Assembly: GCA_963821345.1 (NCBI GenBank)
Contig: CAWGDM010000001.1
Location: 992,001-1,056,000, forward strand
Direction of reading: 5' to 3'
DNA: 64,000 nucleotides
Source of the DNA: WHSW01 sp963821345
GTDB lineage: Bacteria; Actinomycetota; Thermoleophilia; Solirubrobacterales; 70-9
Positions 49,593 through 58,448 of this stretch are shown here, in pieces. Numbering within the stretch: position 1 is the first letter of the stretch; each line of letters starts with the position of its first letter. Under the pieces are notes generated by a model. That model saw nothing but the letters and a program-made list of their open reading frames with translations. It was not told the origin of the DNA and did no database searches. A program made the translations under genes and the position numbers.

Positions 49593-50669
49593 ATGCCGAC
49601 CGTGAACCGGATGATGGCGATCTGCCTGGCCGCTGCGGCGCTTGCGGCCGGGTGCGGTTCGGGCGGGGAATCCGGAATCGCTTCGGCCCCAAAGGACCCC
49701 GAAGCCGAGGTCGACGGGACGCTGCGGGTGTTCGCCTATGAGGACAGCGTGCGCCCGGAGATGATCGACCCGGTCACCGAGGCGAACCCGAACCTGCAGA
49801 TCGAGACCGCGACCTTCGACTCCGACGAGGAGGCGGCGGCGAAGCTCGCCGGCGGCTTCGAGGCCGACGTGGTCGAGGTCTGCGCCGACGAGATGCAGCC
49901 GCTGCTGGACCAGAAGCTGATCCGGCCGCTGGACCCGAAGGGGATCACCTCCTGGGACGACCTCGCGTTCACCGACGCGAACGGCATCGAGCTCGACGGC
50001 AAGCAGTACGGGGTGCCGCTCTCGGCCGGGCTCGAGGGCCTCGTCTACAACACCGAGGACGTCCCGGGGGGGATCGACGAGCTCACCGATCTGTGGGCGC
50101 CGGAGTACACCGGCCGTTCGACGATCCAGGGCTCATACGCGCTGCCGGCGATCGCCGAGGCGGCGCTGGCGATCGGGATCAAGGACCCGATGAACATGAG
50201 CGCCGATGATCTCGAGCGCTCGAAGCAATTCCTGATCGACAACGCCGACCAGTTCCGGACCCTGTGGGGGTCTGACTCCGACCTGGTCAACCTGTTCAAG
50301 TCCGGCGAGGTGGTCGTCGCCGCTGCGGGGCCGCAGCTGGCGCAGCGGATCATCGACGCCGGCGTGCCGGCGAAGTGGGCCTACGCCAAGGACGGCACGC
50401 TCTCATGGGTCTGCGGGTTCGCGATCACCTCGAAGGCGCAGAACATCCCGGCGGCCTACGCGCTGATGAACTGGCAGTCGTCGCCGGAGGCGCAGGCGAT
50501 CCGGGCCGATGACGGCTACGTGGTCACCAACCGCAAGGCGATCGCGTTGGCGCCGCCCGACTACGAGCAGACCTCGGGGGTCGAGTACGTCGACGAGGCG
50601 ATCCCCGAGACCCACCCGCCCGACTACCCGTCTTGGGTCCGGGCCTTCCAAGACTTCAAGTCCCAATAG
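49593..50669 (+). CDS. ABC transporter solute-binding lipoprotein, second paralogue
   Basis: This 358-residue protein has a signal peptide with lipobox LAAGC and the polyamine-type binding fold (TLRVFAYEDSVRPEMIDPV, AAKLAGGFEADVVEVCADEM, LFKSGEVVVAAAG). It is clearly related to the protein at 37477 but has no permease of its own, so it probably delivers a second ligand to the PotABC-like transporter. Start ATG 49593 was chosen because it follows operator 2 directly; GTG 49602 and ATG 49611 are alternatives. Confidence 0.88.
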   Translation: MPTVNRMMAICLAAAALAAGCGSGGESGIASAPKDPEAEVDGTLRVFAYEDSVRPEMIDPVTEANPNLQIETATFDSDEEAAAKLAGGFEADVVEVCADEMQPLLDQKLIRPLDPKGITSWDDLAFTDANGIELDGKQYGVPLSAGLEGLVYNTEDVPGGIDELTDLWAPEYTGRSTIQGSYALPAIAEAALAIGIKDPMNMSADDLERSKQFLIDNADQFRTLWGSDSDLVNLFKSGEVVVAAAGPQLAQRIIDAGVPAKWAYAKDGTLSWVCGFAITSKAQNIPAAYALMNWQSSPEAQAIRADDGYVVTNRKAIALAPPDYEQTSGVEYVDEAIPETHPPDYPSWVRAFQDFKSQ

Positions 50670-50722
50670 GGGTTATTCCTTGCGGACGCACAAGACGGAC
50701 GCGCAGAACGAGCGCTTCGTAC

Positions 50723-50737
50723 AATTGTGTAACAATT
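50723..50737 (+). promoter_or_regulatory. Putative GntR-type operator 3, palindrome
   Basis: AATTGT and ACAATT are perfect 6-bp arms around GTA, 37 nt before the PhoX-like gene. It shares the ATTGTG core with operators 1 and 2 but not their right half, so it may be a weaker or different site. Confidence 0.4.
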
Positions 50738-50774
50738 CCGTCGCTTGGCGACGGCTAGTGGAAGGGAATTCCAG

Positions 50775-52236
50775 ATGAAGGCATCGGCTTCGGGGTTGAC
50801 ACGCAGGGAGGCGCTGAAGCAGGGAGTCGCTCGGGGTTGCGAGCCTCACCGTGGCCGAGCGACTACTCGCTTACGGCGGCGCCAACGAGGCGCTCGCGTC
50901 GATGAAGCCGACGCTCGCCAAGCAGGGCTACGGGGGGCCCGTGTTCAAGGCGGGCGAGCCCCTGGCGCTGCCGAAGGGCTTCAAGTTCGTGCGCTTCGAC
51001 CGTGCGGGCTCGCTGATGTCCGACGGCCTGCTGATGCCGACCTGCCACGACGGCACCGGCTATTTCTCCGGCGGCAAGCACCGGGTCTGGATCGTGCGTA
51101 ACCAGGAGGGCTTCCAGCGCGGCAGCGCCCAGGGACCGGTGAACGCCTACGACCCGATCGCTCAGGGCGGGGTCACCGTCTCGCACTTCAACACGAAGAC
51201 CGGCAAGGTCCTGGGCAACGCCCTCGTCCTCAACGGCACCGACAACAACTGCAACGGCGGGATGACGCCCTGGGGCACCTGGCTAACGGGCGAGGAGAAC
51301 ACGGTTGGCAGGGAGCAGGGCTACGGCGCCGAGCACGGCTACGTGTTCGAGGTTCCGGCGCGCGCCATGTCGACCGTCGAGCCCGTGCCGATCAAGGCGA
51401 TGGGCCGCTTCGTCCACGAGGCGTGCCCGGTCGACCCGAGGACGGGGATCGTCTACATGACCGAGGACAACGGCGACCCCGCCGACGGCTTTTACCGCTA
51501 TCTCCCCCACCACAAGCGCCAGCTCCACCGCGGCGGCAAGCTGCAGATGCTCGCCATCCACGGGCGGCCGAAGTACAACACCGTCACCAACCAGACCGTC
51601 GGCGAGAAGCTGGAGTGCCGCTGGGTCGACATCAAGGACCCCGACCCGAACGGGGCCGACCGCTTCCCGCAGGCCGTCTACATGCAGGGGCGCCACAAGG
51701 GTGGCGCCAGGTTCATGGGCCTCGAGGGCGGCTCGTTCTCGAAGGGCAGCTGCTACTTCACGGCCTCCGACGGCGGAGACCAGGGGCAGGGCCAGATCTG
51801 GAAGTACACGCCCGACAACAAGAACTTCAAGCGCGGCACGCTTCAGCTCGTCTACGAGTCGAAGAAGCACCGGGTGCTCGCCGGACCGGACGCGATCACG
51901 CAGAGCCCGCGCGGCGGCATCCTGGTCTGCGAGGACGGTGCCAGCGAGGACGTCAAGGGGCAGCCGTCGCGGATCAAGTACATCTCACCGAACGGCAAGC
52001 TGAACAACTTCGGCGTCGTCACCGAGCCGATGCAGCTGCACGACAACATCGCCGCCGACCTGTTCCCCTACAACCCGGACCGCTGGGACAACCCGCCGGA
52101 GCCAGGCGAGGGCGTCGGCCACAGCGAGGCCGGGGGCATCGGTTTCAGCCCGGACGGCAAGTGGCTGTTCCTCCACATCCAGTACCCGGGCGAAACGTTC
52201 GCGATCACCGGGCCCTGGCACAAGGGCTGGCTGTAG
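50775..52236 (+). pseudogene. PhoX/DUF839 family protein, Tat signal broken by one base
   Basis: From ATG 50775 (ribosome-binding site GGAAGGG) the frame encodes MKASASGLTRREALKQGVA, a twin-arginine signal. At about 50833-50836 a GGGG run has one base too many, and the rest of the protein follows in the next frame (ASLTVAERLLAYGGANEAL onward to 52236). The interval is 1462 nt, one over a multiple of three. The main domain is DUF839/PhoX-like (LLMPTCHDGTGYFSGG, HEACPVDPRTGIVYMTEDNG, SEAGGIGFSPDGKWLF). PhoX enzymes are exported Ca/Fe phosphatases. An indel in a homopolymer may be a sequencing error; the intact form would have 486 residues. Confidence 0.7.
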
Positions 52237-52251
52237 ACCGTCCGGGGCAGA

Positions 52252-52257
52252 TAGCGT
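52252..52257 (+). promoter_or_regulatory. -10 element (TAGCGT), leaderless type
   Basis: TAGCGT ends 7 nt before ATG 52265 in the 28-nt gap after the PhoX-like gene, so the third aminotransferase can be transcribed on its own. Confidence 0.4.
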
Positions 52258-52264
52258 CCGCGCG

Positions 52265-53617
52265 ATGACGATCGAGCGGAGCCGCGTCGCGGACCTGATG
52301 GCGCGCGAGCGCGAGCGCTTCGCGGCCGAGCACCCGGGGTCGCGCGAGCTGCACGAGCGCGGCAAGGCGTCGCTGCTATCGGGGGTGCCGATGAACTGGA
52401 TGACCCGGTGGCCCGGGGACTTCCCGGTGTTCATGGACCGGGCCGCGGGCGCCGAGCTCACCGACGTCGACGGCAACGTCTACGCCGATCTTTGCCTCGG
52501 CGACACCGGCGCGATGACCGGCCACGCGCCGGCGCCGACGGTGGCCGCGGTCAACGAGCGGCTCGAGCGAGGGATCACGGCGATGCTGCCGACCGAGGAC
52601 GCGCTCGCCGTCGGCGAGGAGATGCAACGCCGCTTCGGCCTGCGCGATTGGCAGTTCACCCTCTCGGCCACGGACGCGAACCGGTTCGTGATCCGGATCT
52701 GCCGCCAGATCACCGGCCGCTCGAAGATCCTCGTCCACAACCACTGCTACCACGGCTCGGTCGACGAGACCGTCGCCACGCTGGCCGACGGCCTGGTGGC
52801 CCCCCGCGAGGGCAGCGTCGGCCCGCCGGTGGACGTCGCCGAGACGACCCGGGTGGTCGAGATCAACGACCTCGAGGGGCTCGAGCGCGAGCTCGCCGAC
52901 GGCGACGTCGCCTGCGTTCTGATCGAGCCGGCGCTGACCAATATCGGCATCGTGCTCGCCGATCACGGCTACCACGAGCGGGTGCGCGAGCTGACTCGCG
53001 AGGCCGGGACGATGCTGATCATCGACGAGACGCACACGCTGTGCTGCGGGCCCGGCGGGTACACCCGCGCCCACGGCCTCGAGCCGGACTTCCTGACGAT
53101 CGGCAAGCCGATCGGCGGCGGGATCCCGACCGGCGCCTACGGCTTCACCGGGGAGGTCGCCCAGCTGATCATCGACCACACCTTCTGGCACGAAGCCGAC
53201 GTCGGCGGGGTCGGCGGCACGCTGGCCGGCAACGCGCTCTCGCTGGCGGCGGTCCGCGCGACGCTCGCGGAGGTGCTGACCGAGGAGGCGTTCGAGCGCA
53301 TGATCGGGCTCGCCGAGCGCTTCGAGTCCGGGGTCGCGGCGACGATCGCCGAGGCCGGGCTGCCATGGTCGATCACCAGGCTCGGCTGCCGCGCCGAGTA
53401 CATGTTCTCGCCGACCCGGCCGCGCAACGGCGCCGAGGCGGCGGCGGCGATGGACGAGGAGCTGGACGCGCTCCTGCACCTGTACATGCTCAACCGGGGG
53501 ATCCTGCTGACCCCGTTTCACATGATGGCCCTGATGTCTCCCGCCACCACCGCCGAGCACGTCGACCTCCACCAGGCCGCCTTCGACGCCGCCGCCGCCG
53601 AGCTCACCGGTGGCTGA
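52265..53617 (+). CDS. Class III PLP aminotransferase-like protein (third), with altered phosphate-binding motif
   Basis: This 450-residue protein has the class III layout similar to glutamate-1-semialdehyde aminotransferase: DVDGNVYADLCLGDTG, HNHCYHGSVDET, MLIIDETHTLCCG and the lysine in FLTIGKPIGGGIPTG. The usual phosphate-contact motif SGTEA is replaced by SATDANRF, and the cofactor-stacking region differs from the other two copies, so it may bind PLP or its substrate differently. ATG 52265 has a leaderless-type promoter. A SnoaL-like gene follows after 6 nt. Confidence 0.8.
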   Translation: MTIERSRVADLMARERERFAAEHPGSRELHERGKASLLSGVPMNWMTRWPGDFPVFMDRAAGAELTDVDGNVYADLCLGDTGAMTGHAPAPTVAAVNERLERGITAMLPTEDALAVGEEMQRRFGLRDWQFTLSATDANRFVIRICRQITGRSKILVHNHCYHGSVDETVATLADGLVAPREGSVGPPVDVAETTRVVEINDLEGLERELADGDVACVLIEPALTNIGIVLADHGYHERVRELTREAGTMLIIDETHTLCCGPGGYTRAHGLEPDFLTIGKPIGGGIPTGAYGFTGEVAQLIIDHTFWHEADVGGVGGTLAGNALSLAAVRATLAEVLTEEAFERMIGLAERFESGVAATIAEAGLPWSITRLGCRAEYMFSPTRPRNGAEAAAAMDEELDALLHLYMLNRGILLTPFHMMALMSPATTAEHVDLHQAAFDAAAAELTGG

Positions 53618-53623
53618 CGCAGG

Positions 53624-54031
53624 GTGTCGCAGCGCAACGTCGAGAGGATCAAGGCCGGGTTCGCTGCCCACAACCGCGGCGACGTCGATGCCATGGTCGA
53701 GCTCTACGACCCGGAGGCCGTGTTCGAGACGCTGCTGTTGGGAACCCACCACGGCAACGAGGCGATCCGGCTGATCTACGCGGAGAACCAGAAGAACCTG
53801 TCCGGCTACGACGTCGTGCCGGTGGAGCTGATCGACGCCGGCGACAAGGTGGTGGCGGTCGCCCAGGCGGTTGGGTCCGGCCCCGCCAGCCAGATCGCGA
53901 TCGACGAGCCGTTCGCCTTCGTGTTCACGTTCAAGGGCGACCGGGTGGTGCGGGAGCAGGCCTTCCGCAACCGCGAGGAAGCCGTTGCGGCCGCCGGACT
54001 GACCGAGGGCCACAACAGCGAGCCGGGTTGA
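53624..54031 (+). CDS. SnoaL-like (NTF2-fold) protein, second copy
   Basis: This 135-residue protein from GTG 53624 has NVERIKAGFAAHNRGDVDAM and VELYDPEAVFETLLLGTHHG at the start and FTFKGDRVVREQAFRNREEA near the end, the normal NTF2-like pattern. Together with the copy at 31070, it brackets the catabolic island. It may be an isomerase, hydratase or binding protein acting in the same pathway. It follows the third aminotransferase after 6 nt. Confidence 0.8.
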   Translation: MSQRNVERIKAGFAAHNRGDVDAMVELYDPEAVFETLLLGTHHGNEAIRLIYAENQKNLSGYDVVPVELIDAGDKVVAVAQAVGSGPASQIAIDEPFAFVFTFKGDRVVREQAFRNREEAVAAAGLTEGHNSEPG

Positions 54032-54043
54032 GCGACTGCGGCC

Positions 54044-55372
54044 CTAGGACCGGCAATCGACCGCTACCGGCGATCCGTGCGGGGGTCCGATTCCGGCGCC
54101 ACTGCCGTCCAGCTCCGCTTTGACGGAGAGCCGGTATTGCCGCTGGGTGCCCGCCTCGCAGGGGGCATTGACCTCGATCAGGGTCGAGAACCCGGTCATC
54201 GCGAGGCCGCCCCAATTGCCCGGTGTGGTGCGGATCGAGCGCCATCGGCCGCCGTCCTTGACCTGGACACGAAGCTGGACGATCAGGGCCGCCGACGCGT
54301 ACGCGGTTCCCACGCAGCTGATCGACACCTTGCCGGCGACCGTGGGGACCGGCGAGCCGCCGTCCGTGCTCGGTCCTGGAAAACCGGGCCCGGTGATCGT
54401 GGGGGCTCCCGAAAGGCAGACGAGCGCCTGATCGTGGCCCCCGCCGTGATGCGGCGGCTTCGGCTTGTGGGGCTTGTGGGTGATCGGCGGCGAGTCGGTG
54501 ACGCCGAGGGGCTGGCTCTCCGGGTCGGCGGGATCGGTTCCGTGCTGGATCTCGAACGGATCCGACCAGCCGTCGCCGTCGCCGTCGGGCGCGCCCTCAT
54601 GCCAGGGACCGTCGGTGTGGTCGTGCTTGTCGTTGGGGTCGGTGCCATGGTCGACCTCCCAGCCGTCGGGATAGCCGTCGCCGTCGGTGTCGGGGTCATG
54701 GGGTCGCGGATCGGCGTCGTCGGCGAGGTCGTCGTCGTCCTTGTCGGGCCCGCTGCGGGTCAGGCTCCAGGTCGCGGCCATCGTCGTCTCGGCGCTCGAG
54801 CCGAGGCTGCCGGTCGAGGCGGCCGGCGCAGTGCTGCTGGCAGGGACGGTCGCGCTCCCGGAGGTGCGAAGCAGGTGGCTGCGCGGGGCGGGAGTGTTGT
54901 CCGAGTAGAGGGCCACTCCCGTCGCGCCCTGGGTCGGGTCGGGGGTCGGGATCGCCTTGTCGCAGATCCCTTCGCCGTGGATCGTGCCGCCGGCGTGCCA
55001 GTAGTAGGTCGCGTCCAGGGGTGCGAACGAGAGGGTCAGGGTCTGGTCATCCACCGTGACGCCGGCCGGGACCTGGCCAGACGCGTTCCAGTTCCACCCG
55101 AGCGAGGTCGGCCCGCAGTAGTTCGTGGTGAACACCGTCTCCTGGCCGCTCCCGGTCATCGTGGCCGTCGAGCCGCCGTGGACGCTGTAGGCGCGCGAAT
55201 CGGTTCCGGTCTGCGAGCTCGCCCCGCCCGCCCCCTCGGTGTAGCGGAACGAGGCGACCCCGTTCCAGTCGCCATAACCGCCCCTGCGCGGGTGCCGCGG
55301 CGCGTGGGCAGCCGCTCCTGCGGCGCAGCTGAGCGCGAGCGTCAGGGCGAGAGCGAACATCCTTGTGCGCAC
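54044..55372 (-). CDS. Secreted protein with calcium-binding (thrombospondin type 3-like) repeats
   Basis: This 442-residue protein has a signal peptide (ALALTLALSCAAGAAA) and a Ser/Thr/Gly-rich N-terminal beta domain with two Cys (TTNYCGP, GEGICDK). Residues about 205-285 hold calcium-binding DxDxDG repeats (DTDGDGYPDGWE, DGDGDGWSDPFEIQHGTDP). A His/Pro-rich linker (HKPHKPKPPHHGGGH) leads to a C-terminal beta domain with Cys pairs. It is probably an outer-surface or extracellular protein. Start GTG 55372 has a leaderless-type promoter; a second start ATG lies four codons later. Confidence 0.75.
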   Translation of the reverse strand: MRTRMFALALTLALSCAAGAAAHAPRHPRRGGYGDWNGVASFRYTEGAGGASSQTGTDSRAYSVHGGSTATMTGSGQETVFTTNYCGPTSLGWNWNASGQVPAGVTVDDQTLTLSFAPLDATYYWHAGGTIHGEGICDKAIPTPDPTQGATGVALYSDNTPAPRSHLLRTSGSATVPASSTAPAASTGSLGSSAETTMAATWSLTRSGPDKDDDDLADDADPRPHDPDTDGDGYPDGWEVDHGTDPNDKHDHTDGPWHEGAPDGDGDGWSDPFEIQHGTDPADPESQPLGVTDSPPITHKPHKPKPPHHGGGHDQALVCLSGAPTITGPGFPGPSTDGGSPVPTVAGKVSISCVGTAYASAALIVQLRVQVKDGGRWRSIRTTPGNWGGLAMTGFSTLIEVNAPCEAGTQRQYRLSVKAELDGSGAGIGPPHGSPVAVDCRS

Positions 55373-55378
55373 GGCGTG

Positions 55379-55384
55379 ATCCTA
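55379..55384 (-). promoter_or_regulatory. -10 element (TAGGAT), leaderless type
   Basis: On the minus strand TAGGAT ends 6 nt before GTG 55372, in the short space after the nuoN stop. Confidence 0.45.
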
Positions 55385-55410
55385 TCCCTCGAGCATGCGC
55401 CCGGCGCCCC

Positions 55411-56943
55411 TCAGCCGAGCAGCGATCCGAGTGACTCGCCCGCGGTGGTCGCCCAGTCGACCAGCGGCGAGGGGATGATCCCGAAGAAGATCGTCGCCGC
55501 CGTGGTCAATGCGATCAGGCCGAGGATCACCGGGCACCGGCCCCCGGTCGGCTGGGCGTCGGCCTCCTGCGAGCCGCCGGCCAGGGCCGGCACCGGGCTC
55601 GCCACCGGCTCGCCGGCAGGGCGCATCCAGACCGCGGCGATCACCCGCAGGTAGTAGGCGAGCGAGATCATCGTCCCGATCGCGATCATCACGCCGAGCC
55701 AGGTGTAGTCGGCCTCGACCGCCGACTCGATCAGGTAGAGCTTGCCGATGAAGCCGGCGGTCCCCGGCAGGCCGGCCAGCGCCAGCATCGAGACCGTCAG
55801 GCCGATCGCGAGCCCCGGGCGCTCGCGGCCCAGCCCCTCGACCGAGGCGATGTCGTCGCCGTAGGGGGTATCGCGCTCGCGGATCGTGATGATCGCGAAC
55901 GCGCCGAGGTTCATCAGCGCGTAGGCCGCGAGGTAGAAGACCAGGGCGCTGACCCCTGCCGAGCTCGCCGCGACCACGGCGACCATCATGTAGCCGGCCT
56001 GGGCGACGCTCGAGTAACCGAGCAGGCGCTTGAGCGAGTTCTGCCCCAGGGCACCGGCGTTGCCGACCACGATCGAGATCGCCGCCAGCGCCGCCAGCGC
56101 CGGCTGCCAGTCGTCGACCGCAGGCCCCAGCGCGACGTCGAAGAAGCGGACGAGGACGCAGAACACAGCCGCCTTGGTCGCCACCGACATGAACGCGGTC
56201 ACCGGCGTCGGCGCGCCCTCGTAGACGTCGGGCGTCCACTGGTGGAAGGGGGCGATCGAGAGCTTGAACGCCAGCCCCGTCGCCGCGAGCGCGACCCCGA
56301 TCAACAGCAGCGGGTCGTCGAGCATCGACGTCCCGACAGCCGTCCGGATCCCGGAGAAGTCGGTCGAGCTCGAGGAGCCGTAGACGAACGCCAGCCCGTA
56401 CAGCAGGGTCGCCGAGCCGAGCGAGCCGATCACCAGGTACTTGAGCCCCGACTCCAGCGACTGCTCGCGGCGCAGCGCCGCGCCGCAGAGCACGTAGAGC
56501 GGGATCGAGAGCAGCTCCAGGGCGACGAAGAAGGCGATCAGGTTCTGCGCCTGGGCGAGCAGCGTCATCCCGAGCACCGAGCAGATCAGCAGCGCCTGGA
56601 ACTCGCCGTGGCCGCTGGGACCGAGCGGCCGGTCGAAGGCCTGCTCGCGCCACGACAACGGGATGCAGAAGGCGGCGGCGCCGATCGCGATCAGGCTGGT
56701 GGCGATCGCCAGGTCGTCGAGCTTCAGCGCTCCGGCGATCAGGTTCTTGTGGGCGCCCCACTGGGCGATCAGCAGCCCGGCGGCCGCGGCCAGGGTGCCG
56801 ATCCCGACGACCGAGACCAGGGCGACCTGGCGCCGACGCGAGCCGCCGATCAGCCCGGCGAGCAGGGTCAGCACCAGCCCCCCGGAGAGCGCGATGATCG
56901 GCGAGATCCCGGCGTAGTTGATGTCGGGGGCGTTGAAGTCCAT
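55411..56943 (-). CDS. nuoN: NADH-quinone oxidoreductase subunit N
   Basis: This 510-residue antiporter-like membrane subunit of complex I has about 14 helices. Marks include ALELLSIPLYVLCGA (Glu of helix 5), FKLSIAPFHQWTPDVYEGAP with the Lys and His of the proton channel, and LLGYSSVAQAGYMMV. It ends the nuo cluster. Start ATG 56943 overlaps the nuoM stop by one base (TGATG). Confidence 0.95.
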   Translation of the reverse strand: MDFNAPDINYAGISPIIALSGGLVLTLLAGLIGGSRRRQVALVSVVGIGTLAAAAGLLIAQWGAHKNLIAGALKLDDLAIATSLIAIGAAAFCIPLSWREQAFDRPLGPSGHGEFQALLICSVLGMTLLAQAQNLIAFFVALELLSIPLYVLCGAALRREQSLESGLKYLVIGSLGSATLLYGLAFVYGSSSSTDFSGIRTAVGTSMLDDPLLLIGVALAATGLAFKLSIAPFHQWTPDVYEGAPTPVTAFMSVATKAAVFCVLVRFFDVALGPAVDDWQPALAALAAISIVVGNAGALGQNSLKRLLGYSSVAQAGYMMVAVVAASSAGVSALVFYLAAYALMNLGAFAIITIRERDTPYGDDIASVEGLGRERPGLAIGLTVSMLALAGLPGTAGFIGKLYLIESAVEADYTWLGVMIAIGTMISLAYYLRVIAAVWMRPAGEPVASPVPALAGGSQEADAQPTGGRCPVILGLIALTTAATIFFGIIPSPLVDWATTAGESLGSLLG

Positions 56944-58448
56944 CAGCGCGGCGCCCCCGTCTCGGCGAGCCGGTCGGGCGAACCGGCGGCGGCGACCGCG
57001 TCGACCTTCTCGGTGACCGAGTTCTGGCCCCGCTCGAGGATCAGCCCGGGCCAAAGCGCCAGGGCGACGATCACCGCGACCAGCGGTGCGAGCACGATCG
57101 CGTCGCGGAATCCGATCTCCCGCGACTCCGCCCCGTCCGGCAGCCGGTTGTGCATCACCCGCTGGTACATCCGCAGGCTGTAGAAGGCGGCCAGCGCGAT
57201 CCCGATCGCGGCGACGAAGGCGAAGACGATCTTCGACTGGAAGACGCCGTTGAGGATGTAGAACTCGCCGATGAAGTTGGAGGAGCCGGGCATCGCCAGG
57301 TTCGCCATCGCGATCACCAGGAACAGCGCTGCGAGCAGCGGCGCCCGCAGCGCCTGGCCGCCCATCTGGGTGATGTCCTCGGTCCTCGTCCGCGCGTAGA
57401 CGATCGCGATCACCATGAACACGCCGGCGACCACGAGCCCGTGGTTGACCATCTGCAGGACCGCGCCGTCGGCGCCGTCGGCGCGCAGGCTGAAGATCCC
57501 GAGGGTGATGAAGCCGAGCTGGGCGACCGATGAGTAGCCGGCGATCAGGCGGATGTTGGTCTGCGTGAACGCCATCACCGAGCCGTAGAGGATCGAGCCG
57601 AGCGCGATCAGCATCACCAGCTCCTGGAAGTGGCTGGTCGCTTCGGGGAAGATCGGCAGCGCGACCCGCAAAAAGCCGTAGGCGCCGACCTTCGACAACA
57701 CGCCCGAGAGCAGGATCAGGATCGGCAGGGGGGCGGCGCGGTAGGCGTCCGGCATCCAGCCGTGGATCGGGAAGGCGGGCATCTTGACCAGGAAGGCGGC
57801 GGCGAAGAAGCAGAAGATCCACTCCTGGCTGCCGGTCGACAGCAGGTGCTCCTGCAGCACCGGGATCGAGAACGTGAGCTCGCCGACCGCGTCCTGGGAG
57901 AGGATCGCGGTCGCGATCGCGCCAACCAGCATCAGCAGCGAACCGACCAGGGTGAAGACGATCATCTTGGTCGTCGCCGCGACCCGGTCACGACCGCCGA
58001 AGGTCCCGATCAGGAAGAAGAACGGGATCAGCATCAGGTCGAAGAAGAGGACGAACAGCAGCAGGTCCTGGGCCAGGAAGGCGCCCAGCGCGGCGGTCCC
58101 GGCCAGCCCGACGAGGAAGTAGTAGAGCTTCGCCCGTCCGTCGCCGGGCTCGTCGCGAAGCGCCGACCAGAGCGTGACCGCGAACCACAGGATCGCCGTC
58201 ATCAGCACCAAAAAGACGCTGATCCCGTCGACGCCGAGGAAGTAGCGGACCCCGAGGTCGGGGATCCAGGAGACGTCGACGACGTGCTGAAGACCGGCGG
58301 CGTTGGGGTCGAAGTCGGCGGCCAGGCCGATCGCCAGCCCGAGGGTGACCAGCGCCCCGACGACCGCCAGCCAGCGGGCCATCGCCCGCGGCGCGACAAG
58401 CACCACCAGGCCGGTGATCAGCGGTGTCCACAGCAGCACGTTGAGCAT
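56943..58448 (-). CDS. nuoM: NADH-quinone oxidoreductase subunit M
   Basis: This 501-residue proton-pumping subunit of complex I starts MLNVLLWTPL at ATG 58448, overlapping the nuoL stop. It has FFDLMLIPFFFLIGTFGG, VKMPAFPIHGWMPDAYRAAP and IAGYSSVAQLGFITLG, matching the conserved helices of NuoM. The length is normal. The long open frame reading through from nuoL is antisense or out-of-frame and not coding. Confidence 0.95.
   Translation of the reverse strand: MLNVLLWTPLITGLVVLVAPRAMARWLAVVGALVTLGLAIGLAADFDPNAAGLQHVVDVSWIPDLGVRYFLGVDGISVFLVLMTAILWFAVTLWSALRDEPGDGRAKLYYFLVGLAGTAALGAFLAQDLLLFVLFFDLMLIPFFFLIGTFGGRDRVAATTKMIVFTLVGSLLMLVGAIATAILSQDAVGELTFSIPVLQEHLLSTGSQEWIFCFFAAAFLVKMPAFPIHGWMPDAYRAAPLPILILLSGVLSKVGAYGFLRVALPIFPEATSHFQELVMLIALGSILYGSVMAFTQTNIRLIAGYSSVAQLGFITLGIFSLRADGADGAVLQMVNHGLVVAGVFMVIAIVYARTRTEDITQMGGQALRAPLLAALFLVIAMANLAMPGSSNFIGEFYILNGVFQSKIVFAFVAAIGIALAAFYSLRMYQRVMHNRLPDGAESREIGFRDAIVLAPLVAVIVALALWPGLILERGQNSVTEKVDAVAAAGSPDRLAETGAPR

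Noticed and set aside
54283..55654. Plus-strand frames antisense to the secreted calcium-repeat protein
   Set aside because: They arise from the repeated Asp/Gly codons on the other strand and have no domain or start signals.
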